A DNA stretch of 64,000 nt from SURF-55 sp040755195 (GCA_040755195.1 JBFMBL010000008.1:1-64000), one strand, 5' to 3'; shown: positions 8,655-18,127, counted from the first letter of the stretch. Notes: generated by a model from the letters alone, not told the origin. Numbers and translations are program-made.

Positions 8655-9026
8655 TTACTCCGCTCTGGCGAGCACCCGTTCCATCGCCTGTAAGATCCGC
8701 TCCTGTTGGAACGGCTTTACGATGAAGTCCTTTGCTCCGGCTTGGATGGCCTCCATTACCATCGCTTGCTGTCCCATCGCGCTTACCATAATGATGTTTG
8801 CCTTGGGATCAACGGACCTTATCGCTTTAACCCCTGAAATACCGTCCATCTCGGGCATGGTAATGTCCATCGTCACCAGGTCGGGCTTTGATTCTTTGTA
8901 AAGCTCAAGCGCTACCATCCCGTTTTCCGCCTCGCCTACAACCTCATAACCGTTCTTGGTTATGATGTTTTTGATCATCATCCGCATGAAGGCCGCATCG
9001 TCCACGATCAAGACCCTCTTTCCCAA
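8655..9026 (-). CDS. cheY: chemotaxis response regulator CheY
   Basis: Single receiver domain of 123 residues. Asp9 and Asp10 form the acidic pocket, Asp54 (TMDITMPEMDG) is the phosphoacceptor, and the conserved Lys lies in VKPF. There is no output domain, so it acts by binding FliM/FliY at the switch. TTG start eight bases after GGAGG. Confidence 0.95.
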   Translation of the reverse strand: MGKRVLIVDDAAFMRMMIKNIITKNGYEVVGEAENGMVALELYKESKPDLVTMDITMPEMDGISGVKAIRSVDPKANIIMVSAMGQQAMVMEAIQAGAKDFIVKPFQQERILQAMERVLARAE

Positions 9027-9029
9027 GAA

Positions 9030-9641
9030 TCATCCCTCCTCTTTGTTGTCCAACAGACCTAAACTAGCGAGCAGCGTATTAAGCGAACCAACGTTAAAGA
9101 AGAAAATAAACTCGCCGGAAGCCAGATGGTCTTCCTCAGAGAGCTCAGTTTCTATTAACAAAACCTGGTCCTCGAGCATACCGGTGCACAAAAGCGAACT
9201 GCTGATTATCGAACCCAACATATCGAACGTAAACATGGGCACCGACGGAATAATTGTAAGCTGAGTCATTACGCTTATGGCCGTTAAAAAGGAACCGGTA
9301 AGGATATTGCCGACTTCTTTCATTACGGATTGCCCCATGCCGTCGATTTCGTCCATCGAACCCGGCGACTGTCCCAAAAGATGAGAAACAAGGCCGAGGG
9401 CGTTCGCTTCGGGAAAGAAAAACAGCAGTGTACCGTTTAAATCACCGTCAACCCGCTGTAACACAGCGGCTACCGCATTTTCAATCCCTCCAATAACCTG
9501 AAATATGTCTTCAACCGGCACTAAAACGGCTTTAGGCACGGTGATTCTTACCTTAGTGCTTAGAAAAGTGGCAAGCGCCGTGGCGGCATTTCCGATGCCG
9601 ATATTTCCTATTTCTTGCAGGGCGTCAACGTATTGCTCCAA
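9030..9641 (-). CDS. cheC: CheY-P phosphatase CheC
   Basis: CheC family, about 203 residues. Both active-site signatures are present, EIGNIGIGNAATAL and EVGNILTGSFLTAI, each with E-x-x-N. The frame extends to an ATG at 9674, but GGGGAGG lies eight bases before a TTG at 9641, and homology begins at EQYVDALQEIGN, so TTG is preferred. This leaves a 17-base overlap with cheR. In the family CheC activity is raised by binding CheD, encoded nearby. Confidence 0.9.
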   Translation of the reverse strand: MEQYVDALQEIGNIGIGNAATALATFLSTKVRITVPKAVLVPVEDIFQVIGGIENAVAAVLQRVDGDLNGTLLFFFPEANALGLVSHLLGQSPGSMDEIDGMGQSVMKEVGNILTGSFLTAISVMTQLTIIPSVPMFTFDMLGSIISSSLLCTGMLEDQVLLIETELSEEDHLASGEFIFFFNVGSLNTLLASLGLLDNKEEG

Positions 9642-10437
9642 TAGAACATCCTCCCCTGCCGGTACCACTCTCAACTTTTCGGTAAAAAGTGTGTGAATTT
9701 TTTTCCAGGTTTAATTCCCGGTAGTTAAAAATCGACTCGCTCGACCCAACAAAAAGATAACTTCCGGGATTGAGTACGCTGCTAAACATCCTGTTCACCC
9801 TGTCTTGCGCTTCCTTTGTAAAATATATCTGCACATTGCGGCAAATAATTAAGTCAAATCCTTTCTTATAAGGATCTTTTAGCAAATCATGGCACCTGAA
9901 ACCCACACGTTTTCTCAACTGCTCGTTCAAACGGTACTGTCCGTTCTCTTCCTGAAAGTACTTGGCGCGTCTTGCCGGCGAAACATTCCGCAGCAGATCG
10001 GCGGAATAAACTCCTTTTTCCGCCAACTCCAGTACTGTCCTGTCGATATCGGTTGCCTCGATGTGGTGAAGCCGACCCGGCGTTAAGTCCTCAAGGATCA
10101 TAGCCACCGAGTAAGGCTCCGCTCCGTTGGAACACGCAGCGCTCCAGATCCTGAGAACCTGGCGTTTACTCAAAAGCTCCGGAATTATCCTATCTTCAAG
10201 TAACTTAAATTTCGCCGGATCCCGAAAGAACTCCGTAACGTTAATGGTAAAGTAGTCCATCAACTCCTCAAACGCATCCCTGTTCTGCCGCAAAAGCTGG
10301 TAGTAATCCGCGTAGTCCACAAGGTTATGCTTTAGCATCAGGTTTCCGATACGACGCCTGAGCTGCGTTTCCTTGTAACTGGATAAGTCCAGCTTGAAAG
10401 TAGAACATACGTTACGTCGAAAAGCGTCAAAGTCCAT
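9625..10437 (-). CDS. cheR: chemotaxis protein methyltransferase CheR
   Basis: S-adenosylmethionine-dependent enzyme that methylates glutamates of chemoreceptors; 270 residues. The N-terminal helical domain (MDFDAFRRNVCSTF ... QLRRRIG) precedes the SAM fold with RIWSAACSNGAEPYS and IICRNVQIYF. No cheB, cheA or cheW is in the window, so adaptation is only partly encoded here. Confidence 0.94.
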   Translation of the reverse strand: MDFDAFRRNVCSTFKLDLSSYKETQLRRRIGNLMLKHNLVDYADYYQLLRQNRDAFEELMDYFTINVTEFFRDPAKFKLLEDRIIPELLSKRQVLRIWSAACSNGAEPYSVAMILEDLTPGRLHHIEATDIDRTVLELAEKGVYSADLLRNVSPARRAKYFQEENGQYRLNEQLRKRVGFRCHDLLKDPYKKGFDLIICRNVQIYFTKEAQDRVNRMFSSVLNPGSYLFVGSSESIFNYRELNLEKNSHTFYRKVESGTGRGGCSIGAIR

Positions 10438-10445
10438 GTCGTTCT

Positions 10446-10928
10446 TTAAATCTCCTTAACCTGCGCTCCCAGCATTTTCAGCTTTACTACGCCGGTAATC
10501 GTATCCAAAGACATCGTCCGCCCCTTGTTTCCACCAACGTCTTCCGCAATTATTCTAATACCGAGTTTTTTCAATGTCTCTCGTACCACATCTACGTTTC
10601 GTTCTCCGATGTTCAACTGAAACCTGTTATCAGCGCCGCGAAACATCTGCGCTCCTCCGGCTATCTTCGCCTGGATCAGCCGCCGGTCGGCTCCTAATTT
10701 CAGAACTTCTTTCAGGAGGACCGGTATGCCCAGGTCTGCAAACTTGGCCGGCTTGCCTTCCTTCCCGTATTCGTCCATCCTGGGCAGCATAACGTGAAGC
10801 AGCCCGCCTATCTTATTAAGGGGATCATATAAGGCTACCCCGACGCACGAACCCAGGCCGAGAGTGGTTAAAACCACCGGTTCCTTTCCGACCTTATAAT
10901 CGGCTATACCAACCTGTATTTCCTGCAT
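10446..10928 (-). CDS. cheD: chemoreceptor glutamine deamidase CheD
   Basis: CheD family, 160 residues. The catalytic Cys28 is in LGLGSCVGV and the catalytic His45 in GGLLHVMLP. It deamidates receptor glutamines and binds CheC. It sits directly upstream of cheR in the order cheD-cheR-cheC-cheY. Confidence 0.95.
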   Translation of the reverse strand: MQEIQVGIADYKVGKEPVVLTTLGLGSCVGVALYDPLNKIGGLLHVMLPRMDEYGKEGKPAKFADLGIPVLLKEVLKLGADRRLIQAKIAGGAQMFRGADNRFQLNIGERNVDVVRETLKKLGIRIIAEDVGGNKGRTMSLDTITGVVKLKMLGAQVKEI

Positions 10929-11021
10929 AATATTGTAATCAAATCCCCATGCCGTCTCGAAGACTTTCCCCTCCCGTCAGCCGCCGGGGGAATCCAAACC
11001 TTGTGACACGGCGCAAATGAA

Positions 11022-11768
11022 TCAGCGCACCTTTCCTACCTGGTTTACGGCTTTAGAGAGCATCTCGTCCTGCGTTCGCAAAGCCCTTTGGTTTAACTGG
11101 TAGGCACGCAAACCCTCGATGAGCCTGGTCATTTCACCCGGCAGATCCACATTCGATGCCTCAAGGTAACCCTGTTGAACAACCGTAGCGGTGGCAACGT
11201 CCGGCCTGGTCCCCTCGGCGCTGAAATAACCATGCCCTTCCCTGACCAGCTTGTCCTTTTCCGCGAATTCGACAATTTGCAGCTTACCGACGGCCTGCTC
11301 GTCCACCGATATTCCGCCGTCCGGGGAGATGGTCATTTTACCGGTCGGAACCTCAATCGGCCCGTCGTCGCCAAGGACCTTGTCTCCTGTAACAGTGGCC
11401 AAATAACCCTCGCTATCGATGTAGAGAGTACCGCCGCGGAAATAACGCTCCCCGTTCGCCGTGTCTACGACCAGAAAACCATCGCCCATCAACGCAACGT
11501 CCATCGGGGATCCCGTGCTTTCCAGCGGCCCCTGGTCGAACCTTGTGACCTGCACTACCGTCTGTGTGCCGTAAGAGGTTTGTCCGATGCTTGCAGGTTC
11601 CTTCCCGGGCTGCAACCGGGATAAAAGAACGACCGGAAAGCTTCCCGAATTCAAACGGCTGGACTTAAACCCGGTAGTAGAAACATTCGCGATGTTATGA
11701 CCGGCAACCTCAAGTTCTCTTTGTTTTTGGTTCAGGCCCGAAGCAGCGTTGTACATTCCGCGGAGCAC
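11022..11768 (-). CDS. flagellar basal-body rod protein, FlgG/FlgF family
   Basis: Axial protein of 248 residues with the N-terminal rod motif (AASGLNQKQRELEVAGHNIANVSTTGFK) and the C-terminal coiled segment (EASNVDLPGEMTRLIEGLRAYQLNQRAL). GTG start at 11768 seven bases after GGAGG. It corresponds to the FlhO/FlhP-type distal rod genes of Bacillus. Only one such gene is here apart from flgE. It follows a large repeat (11806-12056), so it may be transcribed separately from sigD. Confidence 0.88.
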   Translation of the reverse strand: MLRGMYNAASGLNQKQRELEVAGHNIANVSTTGFKSSRLNSGSFPVVLLSRLQPGKEPASIGQTSYGTQTVVQVTRFDQGPLESTGSPMDVALMGDGFLVVDTANGERYFRGGTLYIDSEGYLATVTGDKVLGDDGPIEVPTGKMTISPDGGISVDEQAVGKLQIVEFAEKDKLVREGHGYFSAEGTRPDVATATVVQQGYLEASNVDLPGEMTRLIEGLRAYQLNQRALRTQDEMLSKAVNQVGKVR

Positions 11769-11805
11769 GGTTATCCCTCCCTCTAAAATAAGCGTTCTTT
11801 CGTAG

Positions 11806-12056
11806 GGCGCGACGATGAGCTTCGCATTACTGCGTCAGGCTCACCGGCCAGGTCCTCACCCAGCACTCAATATTATCTTGCGCTTTGAAAAGCTACCTAT
11901 TTTTCTTAGGCTAATAAAGGTTTCTCCTTCGAATCTCTAAAACTGCTTTGAGTGCTGGGCTCCGGCCTGTCCGGCTGCGCCTTCCTTGTACTGATCGCTC
12001 CTCGCCGCGTTCCGTCTATGTTACTCTTCTGCATCTAAGTAACCAGCTTACGGGTC
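11806..12056. repeat. palindromic ~150 bp repeat (copy 1) interrupted by a nested element
   Basis: The outer parts (11806-11858 and 11960-12056) match the repeat at 41764-41937 along their length, for example AGCTTCGCAT, CTGCGTCAG, GGTCCTCAC, CTCCGGCC, CTTCCTTG and GCTTACGGGTCT. The end at 12056 runs into the swrB-like gene and supplies its last codons and stop. Between the two halves lies the element at 11859-11959. Confidence 0.75.
11859..11959. mobile_element. 101 bp element with CCCAGCACTCA terminal inverted repeats
   Basis: CCCAGCACTCAA and its complement TTGAGTGCTGGG bound an A/T-rich core with no frame. It replaces the short loop found at the same point in the 41.8 kb copy of the palindromic repeat, and shares ends and size with the element at 3578-3675. 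Confidence 0.55.
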
Positions 12057-12511
12057 TCCCCATTTTCAGATTTCGATGTGCTGCGCCGCGGCATGGGCGA
12101 CTCCTTGTTTCTGATCTCCCTTAGGTTCAGCATTAGCTCGATCTCACCTTTGCTTCGCCCGAAGTCCCTGGCCAGGTCCGTCACCTTCTTCCCCCGTTCG
12201 AAGGCCTTGTAAACCACTTCGTACGGGCTGAGTTCCCCCCTGGCAACCGACTGGCGTCTTATTACTTCACCTGCCTGGCGCTCAACTGCCTGCAGCCGCT
12301 CTTTTAATTCCATACAGATGACCGTCAATGTTTCAAGCTGGTTTCCGATGTTCGCCAGACGCCCTTCAAGATCAAGTTCCTCTACGGTAACAGCTTCCTG
12401 AACATGAGCCGCAAAATCTTGCTGCCGCTTGAAGCGGAAGACAAACCACAGGAAATAGCCGCAAAACACCGTGAGCAAAGTGAAAAGAATCCCTAAAAGC
12501 AGCGTCAGCAT
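12035..12511 (-). CDS. SwrB-like membrane-anchored protein (DUF6115)
   Basis: A 158-residue protein with one N-terminal membrane helix (residues 1-27), a coiled-coil middle (~45-85) and a C-terminal helical segment (SPYEVVYKAFERGKKVTDLARDFGRSKGEIELML) typical of the family. It overlaps the sigD stop by one base (TGATG), the position of swrB in Bacillus, where the protein promotes flagellar export-apparatus activation. The final residues (TRKLVT) are encoded by the repeat that ends at 12056. Confidence 0.72.
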   Translation of the reverse strand: MLTLLLGILFTLLTVFCGYFLWFVFRFKRQQDFAAHVQEAVTVEELDLEGRLANIGNQLETLTVICMELKERLQAVERQAGEVIRRQSVARGELSPYEVVYKAFERGKKVTDLARDFGRSKGEIELMLNLREIRNKESPMPRRSTSKSENGETRKLVT

Positions 12512-13278
12512 CAGCGAGCGCTCCCCATTTCGTTCATGGAAGAAATCATTTCACGAAGCTTCTTTATCGCTTTTGCATGAAGCTGGCAGACGCGTGACTC
12601 CGAAACGTTGAGGACACGGCCGATTTCTTTTAAGGTCAGCCCTTCCTGATAATACAGCGCCAGGACCAACTTCAACTTTTCATCAAGGCGGCTTATCGCG
12701 TTTTCCAAGATTTGATGATCCTCCCCCTGATTAAGTAATTCCAACGGGTCAGGGCTTAAAGGGTCTTCGATCAAATCGCCCCAAGAAAGCTGGCTCCCGT
12801 TACTCACATTCACCACTTCCTCCAAAGACGCCGGGCAAAGCGCCTGAAAATAACCCGTTACCTTAACCAACTCGGCAGCGGTCATCCCTAATGCTGTTGC
12901 CAGCTCATCATCGGAGGGCCGCTGGCCGCTCTTCTTTTCCAACTCCTCACGCGCCGCATTCACTTCCTGCATCCGCTGCCAGAGGCTACGCGGCAACCAG
13001 GTGAGGCGGCGCACCTCGTCCAACATTGCGCCTCTTACCCGCCTGTACGCATATGCTTCAAAGTCGGTGCCATGGCCGGGATCAAACCGCTCGATCGCCG
13101 CCATCAGCCCGAAAATGCCGGCGCTTTCAAGATCCTCCTGACTGATCCATGGCGGCAAGCGAACCGCAAGACGTCCCGCCAACTGCTTGACCATTGGGAG
13201 GTGTTTCAGAATTAACTCCTGACGGGCGGCTTCACTACCATTAACCTTGTATTCCTGCCAAGCGTTTTCTACAGCCAT
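12511..13278 (-). CDS. sigD: flagellar sigma-28 factor SigD/FliA
   Basis: Sigma factor of 255 residues. Region 2 (QEDLESAGIFGLMAAIERFDPGHGTDFEAYAYRRVRGAMLDEVR) is typical of FliA/SigD/WhiG, and region 4 carries the helix-turn-helix LTLKEIGRVLNVSESRVCQ. It directs late flagellar and chemotaxis genes. A matching promoter (TAAA-N15-ACCGATAA) is found upstream of the SLH gene at 37.4 kb. As in Bacillus, the gene lies far downstream in the fla/che operon. Confidence 0.93.
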   Translation of the reverse strand: MAVENAWQEYKVNGSEAARQELILKHLPMVKQLAGRLAVRLPPWISQEDLESAGIFGLMAAIERFDPGHGTDFEAYAYRRVRGAMLDEVRRLTWLPRSLWQRMQEVNAAREELEKKSGQRPSDDELATALGMTAAELVKVTGYFQALCPASLEEVVNVSNGSQLSWGDLIEDPLSPDPLELLNQGEDHQILENAISRLDEKLKLVLALYYQEGLTLKEIGRVLNVSESRVCQLHAKAIKKLREMISSMNEMGSAR

Positions 13279-13347
13279 AAGGCCTCTCCCCCTCTTTAAA
13301 ACCCCTGCGCACTAACTTTCTCTACTACTTCAATTAGCTGCCACAAC

Positions 13348-13998
13348 CTACCGAAGTCTGGATTGCTCCATCATTTTCCAGAATATATAGCTAAAAATCT
13401 TGTCCTTCTGGCTCTGGGGCAAATCAACGAATTCCAGGCCAAGGTGAAAAAGCTGCTGATTGTCTAATAATATCGGTTCTTTCCTGACCACCCGCGCCCT
13501 GGTGAGCGTTTCAAGATGGCTGTTCCGCATCGGCAACGTAAACTTCACCAACAGTATCGTTCCGGGAGGATACTCGTTTTCCGCCACCAGCCGTAATCCG
13601 CCTGCGCTTATGTCAAGGGCCTTCGCCTTTTTAAAGGCCGGCGGTTCCCTCCCGGTAGGCACCTCGGCGTATTGGATCTCGTGCAGCGCAAAGAGCCGCA
13701 CATCACGACGGCGTTGAATGCGTTCGATTTTTTCGGGAAAGGTTAACCCGTAAAGCGGAACTCCCGCCTCGCGCCGCCCTGTTACCATGCTTTCAAAGGT
13801 GAACATCTCCCCATCTCCCGGAAAGTTAACTTTCACCCTGTCTCCGGGAGACAGGACAAGTGGCGCAAGGCCTCGGTAAGGTACGCCGATGAAGATCTCA
13901 TCCGCCGTTATGTCCTCTACAATCGAAACAAAATAGTCCGGGATGCCAACAAGAGCGATCTCTATCCGCTGACTGACCGACAAACCAACCTGCTTCAT
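13348..13998 (-). CDS. YcgR-like PilZ-domain protein (c-di-GMP brake)
   Basis: An N-terminal YcgR-type domain (residues ~1-95) and a C-terminal PilZ domain. The c-di-GMP-binding motifs RRRDVR and DISAGG are both present. Such proteins slow the motor when c-di-GMP is high. ATG at 14010 is one base from GGAGG; ATG at 13998 has GGAG six bases upstream, so the latter is chosen. Lies between flhG and sigD. Confidence 0.88.
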   Translation of the reverse strand: MKQVGLSVSQRIEIALVGIPDYFVSIVEDITADEIFIGVPYRGLAPLVLSPGDRVKVNFPGDGEMFTFESMVTGRREAGVPLYGLTFPEKIERIQRRRDVRLFALHEIQYAEVPTGREPPAFKKAKALDISAGGLRLVAENEYPPGTILLVKFTLPMRNSHLETLTRARVVRKEPILLDNQQLFHLGLEFVDLPQSQKDKIFSYIFWKMMEQSRLR

Positions 13999-14016
13999 GG
14001 GTATCTCCATTCCTCC

Positions 14017-14886
14017 TTATCCGAATAACCGTAATAGTCGGTGGAGAAACCGCCCGGCCGCCTCCGGGTTGCACTCCCTGCCCTCCACCAGGCGGCTCGC
14101 TATCTGGTTCAGGCTTTTTGAAGCCGCGGAATGCGGCTGGGAAAGGACAAGCGGTTTTTGATCCTTGACGCTTTGTCCCACCGCAGCGTCTTCCGGTATT
14201 TCGCCGAGGTAGCTGAGTTTGAAGTCAAGGAATTTGCTGCAGACCAACTGTAGTTTTGAAGCCGCCTGGAGCGCTTCCTGTTTGTCGTGCGCCCGGTTTA
14301 CCACCAGCCGGGCCTCTGAATGGACCTTAAACCTGGCCAGGACCTTTATTAAGCTATAGGCATCGGTTAGTGAAGTAGGCTCAGGTGTGATTACGATAAC
14401 CACCTCCTCCGCGGCAGCGACGAAACCCAAAACATCCCTGGAAATACCGGCACCGGTATCTACCAGAACAAAATCGGTTCTCGCCCGCAAGTAAGGCAAA
14501 AGCTTGAGAATCCTCTGACGCTGGATGCTGTCGAGTTGAGCTAATTCACAAATACCGGAACCGCCGGAAATGATCTGCAACCCATTCTGGTCTGTGTATA
14601 CTACCTCTTCCATGCTCTTGTTTCCGTACAAAAACTCGTAGAGTGTGTAAGGAGGCGTAATGCCGAGCATTACCTCGATGTTGGCCAACCCAAGGTCAGC
14701 GTCGAAAAGCAACACCCGTCTCCCCGAACGCGCCAGTATCAGCCCGAGGTTGACCACGACATTCGTCTTCCCCACGCCGCCTTTGCCGCTGGTAACCGTG
14801 ATTACCCGCGGCCCGGTAACATGGCTCCGCGATTGCGGAGGGAGAAACTTGTTAACGAGGGTTCGCAGCTTGTGCGCCTGATCCAT
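14017..14886 (-). CDS. flhG: flagellum number regulator FlhG (MinD-like ATPase)
   Basis: ParA/MinD-type ATPase with deviant Walker A VTSGKGGVGKTN at residues ~32-43 and switch motifs LLFDADLGLANIEVMLG and VLVDTGAGIS. It works with FlhF to set the place and number of flagella. The ATG at 14886 is eight bases after GGGAG. It overlaps the flhF end by 35 bases. Confidence 0.93.
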   Translation of the reverse strand: MDQAHKLRTLVNKFLPPQSRSHVTGPRVITVTSGKGGVGKTNVVVNLGLILARSGRRVLLFDADLGLANIEVMLGITPPYTLYEFLYGNKSMEEVVYTDQNGLQIISGGSGICELAQLDSIQRQRILKLLPYLRARTDFVLVDTGAGISRDVLGFVAAAEEVVIVITPEPTSLTDAYSLIKVLARFKVHSEARLVVNRAHDKQEALQAASKLQLVCSKFLDFKLSYLGEIPEDAAVGQSVKDQKPLVLSQPHSAASKSLNQIASRLVEGRECNPEAAGRFLHRLLRLFG

Positions 14887-16039
14887 CAATGTAGCTCCCC
14901 CCCTTTAACAGCAGCTTTGCCAACTTCTTTGGATAAAGGGTTTCGATATCCTCCGGTACGCTTTGTCCGTTGGTTAAATAGACAACGGGAAGCCCGATAT
15001 GCTTAATAAGGTTAAGAATGCTGCCCAAAGACTCGGTCTCGTCCAGCTTGGTGAAGATAAGCTTGTTATAATCAAGACGGCTAAAGTCCTCCGCCGCCCG
15101 GAGGATATCCTGGAACTTTGTATTACAGCTTAAAACCAGGTAGATATCACAGGGTTTAGGAATAACTTCGATAAACCCTTTCAACTCGAACACCTGCTGG
15201 AGGTTTTTTGAAGGCCGTCCGGCGGTGTCGACTAGAATGTGATCCGCCTGGAGGTGATTGTCCAACGCACGCTTTAACTCCTCGGGCGTCATCGCCACCT
15301 CGAAGGGGATGTCGATAATCTCCGCATAGGTCCTGAGCTGTTCTACCGCTCCTATCCGAAAGGTGTCTACCGTTACCAACGCCACATTCTTTTGGTAGAA
15401 GAGACGAAGCTGGGCAGCCAGCTTGGCCAGGGTTGTGGTCTTGCCTACTCCGGTGGGACCGACAAAGGCAATAACGCGTGCCGTGCCGTTTTGCTGGTAG
15501 ACGGGTTCAACAATCTGGGCCATACGGTTGAGCAGGAACACCTCTGCGGCTTCGTCGCAGTGAGGCTGATCGGGACTGACTTCCGTTTCCAGCGCCGCAA
15601 TCAACTCGTCCACAATCTCTTCCTTAATTTCCATTTCGGTTAGAATCCGCCGCCACTTTAGGGTAAAGGCGTCCTCGCCTGACTCAGCCTGTCCAGACAG
15701 ACGGTGTAAAAGGTTTTTAACCTCCGAAAGCTCCCGGCGTAATTGAACATCCTCCGCCGGATTGAATGGCGCAGCAACGTGGCTCGACGTCTGTACAAGC
15801 TGTTCTTCAACAGGCAGGAACCCATGACTGACAGCCATCTCTTCTACTACCTCCGGCGTTTGCAAAACCTTCCGTTCATCCAGTGCGGCCGTCACTTCAA
15901 GCTGCCGGGTAAAAAAACCCCACAACCCCCGTCCCCGCACATGCCGGCTGGAAATGATGACCGCCTCCAGCCCCATATCCTGTTTAATAAGTGCGACGGC
16001 TTCTTGCATGTCGCGAGCTATATAACGCTTAATCCTCAT
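14852..16039 (-). CDS. flhF: flagellar biosynthesis SRP-type GTPase FlhF
   Basis: 395 residues. An N-terminal basic B-domain (MRIKRYIARDMQEAVALIK) and an NG GTPase domain with GPTGVGKTTTLAKLA, DTFRIGAVEQLRTYAEI, DTAGR and TKLDETESLG. It places the flagellum and is stimulated by FlhG. Overlaps flhA by 11 bases. Confidence 0.95.
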   Translation of the reverse strand: MRIKRYIARDMQEAVALIKQDMGLEAVIISSRHVRGRGLWGFFTRQLEVTAALDERKVLQTPEVVEEMAVSHGFLPVEEQLVQTSSHVAAPFNPAEDVQLRRELSEVKNLLHRLSGQAESGEDAFTLKWRRILTEMEIKEEIVDELIAALETEVSPDQPHCDEAAEVFLLNRMAQIVEPVYQQNGTARVIAFVGPTGVGKTTTLAKLAAQLRLFYQKNVALVTVDTFRIGAVEQLRTYAEIIDIPFEVAMTPEELKRALDNHLQADHILVDTAGRPSKNLQQVFELKGFIEVIPKPCDIYLVLSCNTKFQDILRAAEDFSRLDYNKLIFTKLDETESLGSILNLIKHIGLPVVYLTNGQSVPEDIETLYPKKLAKLLLKGGSYIDGSGAQAANPR

Positions 16040-18104
16040 CCCATGTCACCGTCCCGATGGCCTCAACCTCGATATCGAGCGATATTTCATTAAACGAAAG
16101 CACGGCCAGCTGCGGAAATTTCCTTTCGGTTAACCGGCGGAGAGGCAGACGCGCGCCCGGTGAGCATAAAACCACAGGAAGCAGCCCCTGGTGGGCGACC
16201 CTTGCGGTTACTTCCCCCACTTTCTCCAGCAACCGCTGCGCCTTCCGGGGTTCCAGCGCGGGAAAACCGCCCTGCAGCGTCTGGCCTTGTGACGCCTCGA
16301 TTAAGGTCTGTTCAAGCCTCGGGTGAACCGTTATCACGGGCAAACGTCCTTCGATTGCGTACTGGCGTGTAATGATCCGGGCCAGCCCCGCCCTTGCCCG
16401 TTCGGTGAGGTAATCGATATCACGGCTTACCGTCGCAGCGTCCGCAATGGCCTCAAGGATCCCTACCAGGTCGCGGACAGACACCCTTTCATGCAGGAGG
16501 TTCTGGAGAACCTTCTGCACCTCACCCAGATTCAAGAAGCCGGGTATGAGCTCGTCAACCAGCGCCGGGTTCTTTTCCTTGACGGCGTCAATGAGCTCTT
16601 TTACCTCCTGCCGTCCCAGTAGTTCCGCTGAATTCCGCTTAATAAACTCCGAAAGATGAGTGATTAGCGCGGTACTGGCGTCAACCACTGTGTAGCCTGC
16701 CGCCTCCGCCGTTTCCTTTTCTGCCGCGCTTATCCACCATGCTTCAAGGCCGAAGGTGGGTTCGCGGGTAGGGGTTCCCTTGATTTTCACCTTTTCGCCC
16801 ATCGGATTCATCGCCAGGTAGTAACCCGGCATTACCTCTCCACGTGCGGCCTCAACCCCCCGAAGTCTGAAAACGTAAGCGTTTGGTTTAAGCTGCAGGT
16901 TGTCACGGATACGTACCGGCCTCACATAAATCCCCAACTCCGCGGCGCATTGCCGGCGAACGGCTGCAACCCGCGCCAGGAGGTCGCCCCCCTGATCCTC
17001 CTGAGTAAGCGGCACCAGGCTGTATCCGATTTCAATTTCGAGCGGATCCACCTGAAAATAGCTGAGAACGTTTTCCGGTTCCTTTCTTGTTTCTTTTATC
17101 CGCCGAACCTGGTGTTCCTGATCCACCGACCGGCGGCGCTGTTCATCCTGTACGAGGCTGTACCCCATAAACCCGGAAGCCCCAGCCATACAAAGAAACA
17201 GGATATTCGGCATCGCAGGCACAAGGCCTAAAACGAAGAAAATTCCTGCCGTAACGTACAGTATCCGCGGGTAAGAGGTAAACTGCCGTGATAGCTCACG
17301 GCCAAAACTCGCCTCAGCACTGGCGCGCGTTCCCAGAATACCGGTCGCGGTTGAAACCAGCAACGCCGGAACCTGCGTCACCAATCCGTCACCGATGGTC
17401 AGCATGGTGTAGGTCCTTAGCGCTTCCATAACATCCATTCTCATTACGACCAGGCCGATTATTAAGCCCCCGATTATATTAATCGCGGTAATGATAAGGC
17501 CGGCGATTGCGTCTCCGCGGATAAACTTCGTGGCGCCGTCCATCGCCCCGAAGAAATCCGCTTCCCGCTGGAGCTTGCGCCGCCGTTCTTTAGCCTCTAC
17601 TTCGGTAATCAACCCGGCGTTGAAATCCCCGTCAATCGCCATCTGTTTCCCCGGCATGGCGTCGAGCGTGAACCGGGCCGCCACTTCCGAAACCCGCCCG
17701 GCGCCGTTCGTGATGACCACAAACTGGATAACGGTAATAATAATGAAGAGAATAAAACCGATGACGTAACTGCCTCCGACCACCACCCCACCGAAAGCGG
17801 CAATCACCTTCCCCGCGGCCGCCTGCCCCAAAATCAACCGCGTCGAAGAAATATTGAGCGACAGACGGTATAGCGTGAGGACCAGCAAAAGCGTGGGGAA
17901 AACTGAAAACTGCAACGCTTCGGTGGTGAAAAGCGTTATGAGCATTACGACGAGCGAAACCCCCAGGCTTAGAACCAATAACACATCCAATACCGCAGGA
18001 GGGACCGGAATAATGATCAAAAGGACCACTCCGATAACCAAACCCGCGATAAGCAGATCGCTGTACCGCCTTAGTAAACCCACTCTCACCGCTTCAGCCG
18101 GCAT
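16029..18104 (-). CDS. flhA: flagellar export gate protein FlhA
   Basis: 691 residues with about eight N-terminal membrane helices, the conserved cytoplasmic FHIPEP-type loop region (GRVSEVAARFTLDAMPGKQM) and a large C-terminal cytoplasmic domain from residue ~330 that docks export chaperones. It forms the nonameric gate ring of the flagellar type III export apparatus. A heptamer repeat block separates it from flhB. Confidence 0.96.
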   Translation of the reverse strand: MPAEAVRVGLLRRYSDLLIAGLVIGVVLLIIIPVPPAVLDVLLVLSLGVSLVVMLITLFTTEALQFSVFPTLLLVLTLYRLSLNISSTRLILGQAAAGKVIAAFGGVVVGGSYVIGFILFIIITVIQFVVITNGAGRVSEVAARFTLDAMPGKQMAIDGDFNAGLITEVEAKERRRKLQREADFFGAMDGATKFIRGDAIAGLIITAINIIGGLIIGLVVMRMDVMEALRTYTMLTIGDGLVTQVPALLVSTATGILGTRASAEASFGRELSRQFTSYPRILYVTAGIFFVLGLVPAMPNILFLCMAGASGFMGYSLVQDEQRRRSVDQEHQVRRIKETRKEPENVLSYFQVDPLEIEIGYSLVPLTQEDQGGDLLARVAAVRRQCAAELGIYVRPVRIRDNLQLKPNAYVFRLRGVEAARGEVMPGYYLAMNPMGEKVKIKGTPTREPTFGLEAWWISAAEKETAEAAGYTVVDASTALITHLSEFIKRNSAELLGRQEVKELIDAVKEKNPALVDELIPGFLNLGEVQKVLQNLLHERVSVRDLVGILEAIADAATVSRDIDYLTERARAGLARIITRQYAIEGRLPVITVHPRLEQTLIEASQGQTLQGGFPALEPRKAQRLLEKVGEVTARVAHQGLLPVVLCSPGARLPLRRLTERKFPQLAVLSFNEISLDIEVEAIGTVTWDED

Positions 18105-18127
18105 ATTATAAGGCCTCCAGCTCGTTA

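Noticed and set aside
3578..11959. Full insertion sequence
   Set aside because: The CCAGCACTCA elements carry no transposase frame and no target duplication could be seen.
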